A stretch of 7,463 nucleotides of DNA from Ignavibacteria bacterium (lineage in GTDB: Bacteria > Bacteroidota > Ignavibacteria > UBA10030 > SZUA-254), in the NCBI GenBank assembly GCA_005877655.1, contig VBOC01000035.1, positions 30,620 to 38,082 on the forward strand. Direction: 5' to 3'. Below are positions 1 through 4,069 of this stretch, one piece after another. A program made the position numbers and the translations under genes. The number at the start of each line of letters is the position of its first letter. The stretch's first letter is position 1. The notes under the pieces are model-generated. The model saw nothing but the letters and a program-made list of their open reading frames with translations. It had not been told where the DNA came from and did not search any database.

Positions 1-787
1 TTTCCTGCTCGGCCCACGCGACGGCTGCCTCGATCTGCTCGAGATCCCCCGCTTCCATCATGACGGGGATGGTACGATCCAGCACCGGAGCCATTGCCTC
101 CCAGCGCGAATCGGTCTTATGATGAGGGATGTTCTGGCGGGACTCTGATCGCTTCGCCTGCAGATAAGCCCGGGCGTCCCGGAATGCATTTCGAAGCTCG
201 GCCAGACTCTTTTCACGCGCCTTTTTCTGTTCCTCTTCGGAGCGTTGTTCCCACCACGCCTTGTTAATCCGCATGGAGGGCCAATTGACCAGGAGCCCGA
301 CCGGCGCCTTCAACGTCATCTCATCCCACGTCCACCCCTCAAGCTCGATGGCGGCCGCAGACCCGCTGATCGTGCCGCCCGAAGGCATGGTGGCTGCGAT
401 CGTAACGCCGTTCGCCCTGGTAACGGGAATGACTTCGCTTTCCGGATTGACCGCAACCTCCGCGCGTACATCGGGGTTGATGCTGCCGGTTTCCGACACG
501 TCGCGTGTCGCACGAACGGCTTCAATCTCAATGAGGCCGATATCCGATCTTGCGTCGATCATCCCCGGATAGATGTGCTTTCCGCGGACATCAATTTTCT
601 CGGCAGCGGGCGGAATCTCGACATCGGCTCCGATCGCGTTCTTGAACTCCCCCCTGCTGACGGTGTGAACGGTTCCGCCGGTCAGGGCGATCGGATGATC
701 CTGGGGCTTTGCCGGAACTTCGCCGGCTTCCGCAATGCCGAGCCGGGCCGAGAGCAAACCTATAGAAATAAATGTCGGTATCCTCAT
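1..787 (-). CDS. Exported amidohydrolase-like protein, companion of the tandem amidohydrolase (3' end beyond window)
   Basis: The frame is open from ATG at 787 to the window edge (262 residues, C-terminus missing). It resembles the COG1228/imidazolonepropionase-like amidohydrolases: an N-terminal composite beta sandwich (ALTGGTVHTVS near residues 34-44), then GKHIYPGMIDARSDIG (69-84), the block NPDVRAEVAVNPESEVIPVT (104-123), and GWTWDEMTLKAPVGL (151-165). The HxH metal motif expected after PGxID is replaced by ARSDIG, so this domain is probably not a classical metallohydrolase; family relatives often lack it too. A short, weakly hydrophobic leader (residues 4-20) interrupted by Arg suggests export but is a poor signal peptide. 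A charged helical stretch follows at about 178-215. The start lies 1 nt after the upstream stop, so translation is probably coupled. About ten residues appear to be missing between A51 and I52. The substrate is unknown. Confidence 0.85.
   Translation of the reverse strand, partial: MRIPTFISIGLLSARLGIAEAGEVPAKPQDHPIALTGGTVHTVSRGEFKNAIGADVEIPPAAEKIDVRGKHIYPGMIDARSDIGLIEIEAVRATRDVSETGSINPDVRAEVAVNPESEVIPVTRANGVTIAATMPSGGTISGSAAAIELEGWTWDEMTLKAPVGLLVNWPSMRINKAWWEQRSEEEQKKAREKSLAELRNAFRDARAYLQAKRSESRQNIPHHKTDSRWEAMAPVLDRTIPVMMEAGDLEQIEAAVAWAEQE
634..635 (-). other. Apparent in-frame deletion junction in companion amidohydrolase
   Basis: RGEFKNA is followed directly by IGADVEIP. The usual strand-turn-strand between them (a hydrophobic run ending in DGKI or GGKI plus one or two residues, about ten in all) is missing. 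Compare DGTVSAVGAGIAVP in domain 1 of the upstream gene. The frame is preserved. Confidence 0.5.
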
Positions 788-804
788 GTTACCTCTGCTC
801 CTTT
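788..804 (-). promoter_or_regulatory. Ribosome binding site and translational coupling junction for the companion amidohydrolase
   Basis: Read on the minus strand, AGGAG (802-798) lies 10 nt and AGAGG (796-792) lies 4 nt before the ATG at 787. Both sit inside the last codons of the upstream gene. Its TAA (791-789) is separated from the ATG by one base. This supports start 787 and coupled translation of the two amidohydrolase genes. Confidence 0.65.
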
Positions 805-989
805 CCGGCCTCTTCTTCGTGACAGGAGAATGGCTGCTTGACCTCCATTGAGGCGGTGGGTCTTGATTCCGCCGGTGGCCCTTTCTTAGATTGCAGGGCC
901 TTCTGAATCAGCACTGCGCGTTCCCGGGCCACTTCGTCGCCCATCTTCCTGTCCTCGTCCGGTCGAAATACTTCCTGCCGTCGATCCAT
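789..989 (-). CDS. Tandem amidohydrolase, C-terminal tail fragment
   Basis: This is the fourth frame segment. The ATG at 989 is a chance start created by the frameshift; real coding begins near 960 with DEDRKMGDEVARERAVLIQK, a typical C-terminal helix of these proteins. A polar tail with Pro, Ser and Glu (SKKGPPAESRPTASMEVKQ) follows, ending in KEQR before TAA at 791-789. One extra C in the plus-strand CC at 959-960 joins FDR of the previous segment to DEDRK here. The tail contains the ribosome binding site of the next gene. Confidence 0.65.
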   Translation of the reverse strand: MDRRQEVFRPDEDRKMGDEVARERAVLIQKALQSKKGPPAESRPTASMEVKQPFSCHEEEAGKEQR

Positions 990-1429
990 GTCTGCTCGCA
1001 GATCGAATAGGTCGAGAGCGGATCGCCGCTCCAGAGCACGAAGTCGGCATCCTTCCCCGCTTCGAGCGATCCGGCGCGCTTATCGATCTGGAGCTGCTTC
1101 GCGGGATTGATCGTCACAAATTTCAGAGCCTCCTCCTCCGAAAGGCCGCCATACTTGACGGCCTTTGCCGCCTCGGTGTTCAACCGTCTGGCCATCTCAT
1201 CGCTGTCGGAATTGAAGGAAACAACCACCCCCTCATCGTGCATCAGGGCGCCGTTATAAGGTATGGCATCATACACCTCGAACTTGTAGGCCCACCAGTC
1301 GCTGAATGACGAAGCTCCCGCTCCATCGACCCGGAATCCGAAGCTCTCCGCGACCCTCATCAGCATCTCAATCTCATCCTGGCGATACGAGTGTGAATGG
1401 ACCAGCCGTTTGCCTTTCAGAATTTCCAA
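908..1429 (-). CDS. Tandem amidohydrolase, domain 2 C-terminal segment
   Basis: This is the third frame segment. The in-frame sequence begins before the ATG at 1429, near 1456 (RDLQSEAILEILKGKR). It carries LVHSHSYRQDEI, likely the counterpart of the HutI metal-His/catalytic-Glu segment. It then carries GAGASSFSDWWAYKFEVYDA, PYNGALMHDEGVVVSFNSDS and EEEALKFVTINPAKQLQI. Last comes AGKDADFVLWSGDPLSTYS, which closes the composite beta domain. These blocks are strongly characteristic of the family. Between V34 and D35 of this segment (1328/1327) the usual FQHVLEGYK-type stretch of about 18-20 residues is missing. Homology ends near 962 (GRKYFDR); the residues down to the stop at 908 are out of frame. 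Confidence 0.75.
   Translation of the reverse strand: MEILKGKRLVHSHSYRQDEIEMLMRVAESFGFRVDGAGASSFSDWWAYKFEVYDAIPYNGALMHDEGVVVSFNSDSDEMARRLNTEAAKAVKYGGLSEEEALKFVTINPAKQLQIDKRAGSLEAGKDADFVLWSGDPLSTYSICEQTWIDGRKYFDRTRTGRWATKWPGNAQC
959..962 (-). other. Frameshift 3 in tandem amidohydrolase
   Basis: Minus-strand CCGG read as CCGGG gives GRKYFDRDEDRKM, joining the third segment to the C-terminal tail. Without it the frame ends at 908. Confidence 0.75.
1327..1328 (-). other. Apparent in-frame deletion junction in amidohydrolase domain 2
   Basis: AESFGFRV is followed directly by DGAGASSFSDWW. In relatives, as I recall the family, about 18-20 residues containing a conserved FQHVLEGYK-like block lie between these two motifs. 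The frame is kept, but an expected active-site His is lost. Confidence 0.55.
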
Positions 1430-3372
1430 AATCGCCTCCGACTGCAGGTCGCGCCGGGAGGGATTTTATGCTTGCCTGCTTCGAAATCCTTAAATGCGCG
1501 TTCATAATCAATCGCGGCGCGAAACTCATCCCTTATAATTTCTTCGACTCCCTGCCGGGTCTGCGGATAGCGGCTTGTATAATGGTCGCCCCAATTGCTC
1601 TGTTTGACATTCTCGCCCAGGGCGAACTTGATACCGGGCATCGCTCCTTCGAACTTCATCGCTTCCGGGAGAGCTCCCCACCTGAGTTTGACGACCTGAT
1701 TCTGGCCTCCGATCGGGTTTGCAGAACCGTGGAGCAGGTTTGCCGAGGTGAGCCCGCCGGCAAGCTCCCTATAGATCGCAATGTCATCGGCGTCGACGAC
1801 ATCGCCGATCCGCACCATCGCAGTCACAGCGGCGCCGGATTCATTGACGCTCCCGGCGATCGCCGTATGCGAATGGCAGTCGATAAGACCGGCTGAAATA
1901 TGTTTCCCGCTTCCATCCACGATGACCGCGCTCGCGGGGGCGGCCAGATGCATCCCCACTTTTGCGATCTTGCCTGATTCCACCAGAAGGTCGGCATGTT
2001 CCAGCTTCCCCTGGGGACCGCTCGTCCAGACCGTTGCATTTTTTATGATAAGATGCTGCGGTTGTTCGGGCAGTTTCGCCCTTCCGAAGGCGCCGGGCGG
2101 ATAGACGGAGCCGAACGATGCCGGAAGCGTTGGCTTTGGTTTTACTGTGTCGGGTTCGGGACGGAATCGATCCGATCGTGTCGAAACCCATTTAAAAATC
2201 CGTCCGTCTGAGAGCTCGCCTGTTCCCACAAACTTCTCTCCGAAAGCGGTGCCGGACATGCGGATGACTTTATCGAGACCGACGGTGTCCCCGTTGAAAG
2301 AGAGCTTTATTAATAGATCTGAAAACGAGACCGTGCCGAGTTTCGTCTCTTTCCCTCTCCTCTTCACGGTGCCCTGAAGGGCATCGATATCTCCTTTCAG
2401 GACGATGGTGATCGAGTCGACCGGCGCGCCGGAGAGCGCCGCCTGCCATGTCCCGCGCGGGTCCACTTCGGGCTTTGGCTTGACCTCGTATCGCTTGCCC
2501 TCAACCCAGGTCTCGCGTATCCTGGATTTCTCGCTGAAAATCTCGCTGTCGGCTACGACGAAATTGGCCAGTTTGCCGGCGTCTAATGTGCCGGCCTTCT
2601 GATCGATCCCGCAGAGCTTCGCCGGGACTGTGGTCAGCGCGGCAAGGGCGGCCTCGCGGGGAAGTCCCCTTTCGATCGCCTTGCGGACTTTCTCGGGGAA
2701 TGTCGCCGGATCCTTCAGCGTTGCCGTCGTGAGCGCGAACGTGATTCCTGCATCCAGAAGTTTCTTAGGGTTGTCGGGCGCCTCGTCCCAGTAGCGCAGT
2801 TCCTCGAGGCCTGTGTTGAGGGCCTCTTCCGGCGATTGTACGGGCGGAGTATCGGGGAAATTCACCGGAAGAATAATCGGCACACCCGTCTGTTTTACCG
2901 CATCGATCCGCCGGTATTCGTAACCGCTGCCCCGCACCCAGGGATGAAGGGAGAACTCTTTCGCAATTTTGACGGCTCGAAGCAGGCTCATCTCATCTGT
3001 GGACTCAAACACGACCGGCTGTCTTCCGGTGACCGCGTCATCGAGCGAGGCAAGGTCTGCCACGAATTCAGGACGGGGCTCATCCGGGTATTTCGCCGAC
3101 GCCTGCATCGCGCTGCGATACCACTGCGCATCGAGGAACGTCTGGCGGAGAAGAGCGATCGCGCCCATCAGTGAGTTTGGATAGGCATCGCTTCCGGATG
3201 CCTCGAACGTCACGTGCTGTGCTATGTGCGGTTTCAGAAGAAGCTGGTTTGGCGTTCCCTCGCCCAGCTCGAATACGGCGCTCGTCCCGCGGAAGATCCC
3301 CTTCTGCGGCACGACCAGCGCGCTCGTAAATCCGATTCCACGCAACTTCTCGGCCGCCTTTAGATCCGGCAC
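1417..3372 (-). CDS. Tandem amidohydrolase, central segment (rest of domain 1, beta spacer, start of domain 2)
   Basis: This is the longest open segment (651 residues from a GTG at 3372), but the GTG is not a real start: homologous sequence continues upstream to about 3432 (GPKHWNDNVLSSQNADELFV). It holds the body of domain 1 (GFTSALVVPQKGIFRGTSAV, then VPIILPVNFPDTP, a signature of these proteins, and KAGTLDAGKLANFVV). At about 2460-2160 is a beta-rich spacer (GTWQAAL to KWVSTRSDRF) that I cannot assign to a named family. Domain 2 starts near 2055 (LIIKNATVWT) with the metal motif CHSHT at 1878-1864, then GGLTSANLLHGSANPIGG and PGIKFALGENVKQSN. The in-frame part ends near 1457 (HKIPP). The last residues before the stop at 1417 are out of frame. 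Confidence 0.8.
   Translation of the reverse strand: MPDLKAAEKLRGIGFTSALVVPQKGIFRGTSAVFELGEGTPNQLLLKPHIAQHVTFEASGSDAYPNSLMGAIALLRQTFLDAQWYRSAMQASAKYPDEPRPEFVADLASLDDAVTGRQPVVFESTDEMSLLRAVKIAKEFSLHPWVRGSGYEYRRIDAVKQTGVPIILPVNFPDTPPVQSPEEALNTGLEELRYWDEAPDNPKKLLDAGITFALTTATLKDPATFPEKVRKAIERGLPREAALAALTTVPAKLCGIDQKAGTLDAGKLANFVVADSEIFSEKSRIRETWVEGKRYEVKPKPEVDPRGTWQAALSGAPVDSITIVLKGDIDALQGTVKRRGKETKLGTVSFSDLLIKLSFNGDTVGLDKVIRMSGTAFGEKFVGTGELSDGRIFKWVSTRSDRFRPEPDTVKPKPTLPASFGSVYPPGAFGRAKLPEQPQHLIIKNATVWTSGPQGKLEHADLLVESGKIAKVGMHLAAPASAVIVDGSGKHISAGLIDCHSHTAIAGSVNESGAAVTAMVRIGDVVDADDIAIYRELAGGLTSANLLHGSANPIGGQNQVVKLRWGALPEAMKFEGAMPGIKFALGENVKQSNWGDHYTSRYPQTRQGVEEIIRDEFRAAIDYERAFKDFEAGKHKIPPGATCSRRRFWKF
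1456..1458 (-). other. Frameshift 2 in tandem amidohydrolase
   Basis: One more C in this minus-strand CCC run gives KIPPRRDLQSEAILEILKGK, restoring continuity between the central and third segments. Without it the frame ends at 1417. Confidence 0.75.
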
Positions 3373-3770
3373 GAAGAGCTCATCGGCGTTTTGCGAGGAA
3401 AGGACGTTATCATTCCAGTGTTTCGGTCCGCGGGCCTCGGCTTCTTGGGCACTCCGATATCAGAATAGGCGTCGATAAACCCCGGATAGATCGTCATTCC
3501 CGAAAGATCCCAGACGCGTGCATCGGCCGGAACCGCGATTCCAGCGCCGACAGCCGAGACCGTCCCATCCCTGATGACGAGCGTGCCTTTCCCGATCACT
3601 CTGCCCGGAGCGACGAATATTCTTGCATTGATGAATGCATGAACATTGGGTGTGTTCTGCCGGATTCCGGCGGCCGGCTTGATCTGAGCCAGGTCGATTC
3701 CCGCCCACATGAAGACAGCAGCAAGAAGAGGCAGTAATCGAGTCATTCGGATTTCAGTAAAGCGGGGCAT
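3360..3770 (-). CDS. Tandem amidohydrolase, N-terminal segment (signal peptide and start of domain 1)
   Basis: This is the first of four frame segments of the broken gene. It encodes a signal peptide (MTRLLPLLAAVFMWAGIDLA preceded by a basic n-region). The composite beta domain follows, with AFINARIFVAPGRVIGKGTL, DGTVSAVGAGIAVP and GMTIYPGFIDAYSDIG. The HxH metal ligands are absent at the PGFID site. In-frame homology ends at about 3433, after KKPRP; the residues from there to the stop at 3360 are out of frame and should be ignored. One extra C in the minus-strand CCC run continues the protein as RGPKHWND in the next segment. An ATG at 3794 extends the frame but has weaker start support. Confidence 0.75.
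   Translation of the reverse strand: MPRFTEIRMTRLLPLLAAVFMWAGIDLAQIKPAAGIRQNTPNVHAFINARIFVAPGRVIGKGTLVIRDGTVSAVGAGIAVPADARVWDLSGMTIYPGFIDAYSDIGVPKKPRPADRNTGMITSFPRKTPMSSSCRI
3432..3434 (-). other. Frameshift 1 in tandem amidohydrolase
   Basis: The reading frame changes here. One more C in this minus-strand CCC run gives KKPRPRGPKHWND, joining the first and central segments without loss. The observed frame instead drifts to a stop at 3360. Confidence 0.75.
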
Positions 3771-3775
3771 AGAGG

Positions 3776-3780
3776 CTCCT
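3776..3780 (-). promoter_or_regulatory. Ribosome binding site deciding the amidohydrolase start
   Basis: AGGAG on the minus strand lies 5 nt (CCTCT) before the ATG at 3770. The alternative ATG at 3746 is preceded by GAAATCCGA, without a good Shine-Dalgarno match. Start 3770 adds a basic MPRFTEIR n-region to the signal peptide. Confidence 0.7.
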
Positions 3781-3860
3781 GTGAAGGGTGACAAGGCGAG
3801 CTGATTCCAACAATCTGATAGAGTTGACGGGTTGGGGTTACGGATGTTTCACTAGCGTTG

Positions 3861-3889
3861 AAATTACCTTTTTTGGACGCGAAAAGCAA
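3861..3889 (-). promoter_or_regulatory. Candidate promoter of the amidohydrolase operon
   Basis: On the minus strand, TTGCTT (3889-3884) and TAATTT (3866-3861) are separated by 17 nt, a sigma-70-like arrangement. The element also partly fits the Bacteroidota pattern of TTG about 20 nt before TAnnTTTG (last two bases mismatched). Transcription would start near 3854, leaving a leader of roughly 80 nt before the ATG at 3770. Called by eye only. Confidence 0.45.
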
Positions 3890-3971
3890 GAGAAAATGCC
3901 GGAAAACGGCCGTTCGAGCCTGCAGAAAATTGATGGGAAAATGTGAGGATTCCAAAGAACTGATCGCGGGC

Positions 3972-4008
3972 TCACCGGCACCACCGGCGAGGAGCGAACA
4001 TCACCGGC
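3972..4008. repeat. Three short CACCGGC direct repeats
   Basis: CACCGGC occurs at 3973-3979, 3982-3988 and 4002-4008, with starts 9 and 20 nt apart. The outer two copies extend to TCACCGGC. They lie just downstream of the VWA gene and upstream of the candidate promoter. They could be weak structure or chance in GC-rich DNA. Confidence 0.4.
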
Positions 4009-4023
4009 TCACGGGCCTAGCCA

Positions 4024-4036
4024 CAGGCATAGCCTG
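4024..4036. repeat. 13-bp palindrome, possible small hairpin
   Basis: CAGGC-ATA-GCCTG forms a perfect 5-bp stem with a 3-nt loop, 34-46 nt past the VWA stop codon. No T run follows on either strand, so at most it could help stabilise the 3' end of the transcript or end transcription weakly. Confidence 0.4.
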
Positions 4037-4069
4037 AGAGGAGAGTGCATTCAGGAAGAACGCGCGGAT

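Larger units (their letters stand above)
789..3770 (-). pseudogene. Exported tandem-domain amidohydrolase (imidazolonepropionase-like), broken by three -1 frameshifts
   Basis: Adding one base at each of three sites joins four open segments into one frame of about 994 residues, close to the roughly 1000 residues I recall for this family. Repaired layout: signal peptide (hydrophobic LLPLLAAVFMWAG after MPRFTEIRMTR), amidohydrolase-like domain 1 (about 30-435), a beta-rich spacer (about 438-538), and amidohydrolase domain 2 (about 573-965). Domain 1 has IDAYSDIG where HxH is expected and is probably non-catalytic. Domain 2 keeps H633-S-H635 (GLIDCHSHT), RLVHSHSYRQDEI (H792, H794) and VVVSFNSDSDE (D856, D858). 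An expected FQHVLEGYK-type segment with a second active-site His is absent after V815. Start 3770 is preferred over 3794 and 3746 because AGGAG lies 5 nt upstream. The product is probably periplasmic or outer-membrane associated, with unknown substrate. The lesions may be real decay or consensus errors; nearby intact long homopolymers make plain miscalling less convincing. Confidence 0.85.
3771..4069. other. Intergenic region between the VWA membrane protein and the amidohydrolase operon
   Basis: No convincing gene lies in these roughly 300 bases. The half next to the VWA gene (about 3960-4069) is GC-rich with short CACCGGC repeats and a small palindrome. The half next to the amidohydrolase is more AT-rich and holds a candidate promoter and a clear ribosome binding site. 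I see no GC hairpin followed by a T run, so no classical intrinsic terminator is called for the upstream operon. Confidence 0.7.

Noticed and set aside
245..841. 198-residue plus-strand open frame, Arg/Pro rich
   Set aside because: It is antisense to the companion amidohydrolase and the end of the tandem gene, whose family motifs are clear. Its composition (many Arg, Pro, Gly, Asp) is typical of a shadow frame in GC-rich coding DNA, and no domain is recognisable.
1306..1896. 196-residue plus-strand open frame
   Set aside because: It is antisense to amidohydrolase domain 2, including the CHSHT motif on the opposite strand. I see no recognisable domain or convincing start signal.
3360..3434. 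Programmed ribosomal frameshifting as the explanation of the frame changes
   Set aside because: Three independent -1 changes in one metabolic-type gene, without an evident slippery heptamer, are far better explained by missing bases; each site is repaired by one base and gives family-like sequence.
3743..3955. 70-residue minus-strand frame upstream of and overlapping the amidohydrolase start (MESSHF...)
   Set aside because: It runs through the candidate promoter and ribosome binding site and overlaps the signal peptide in another frame. There is no family resemblance; probably chance.
3972..4008. CRISPR-like or mobile-element repeat
   Set aside because: Only 7-8 base units with irregular 9 and 20 nt spacing, and no target duplications or transposase remnants nearby.
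4024..4036. Intrinsic terminator for the VWA operon
   Set aside because: The stem is only 5 bp and is not followed by a T run on either strand; kept only as a palindrome.
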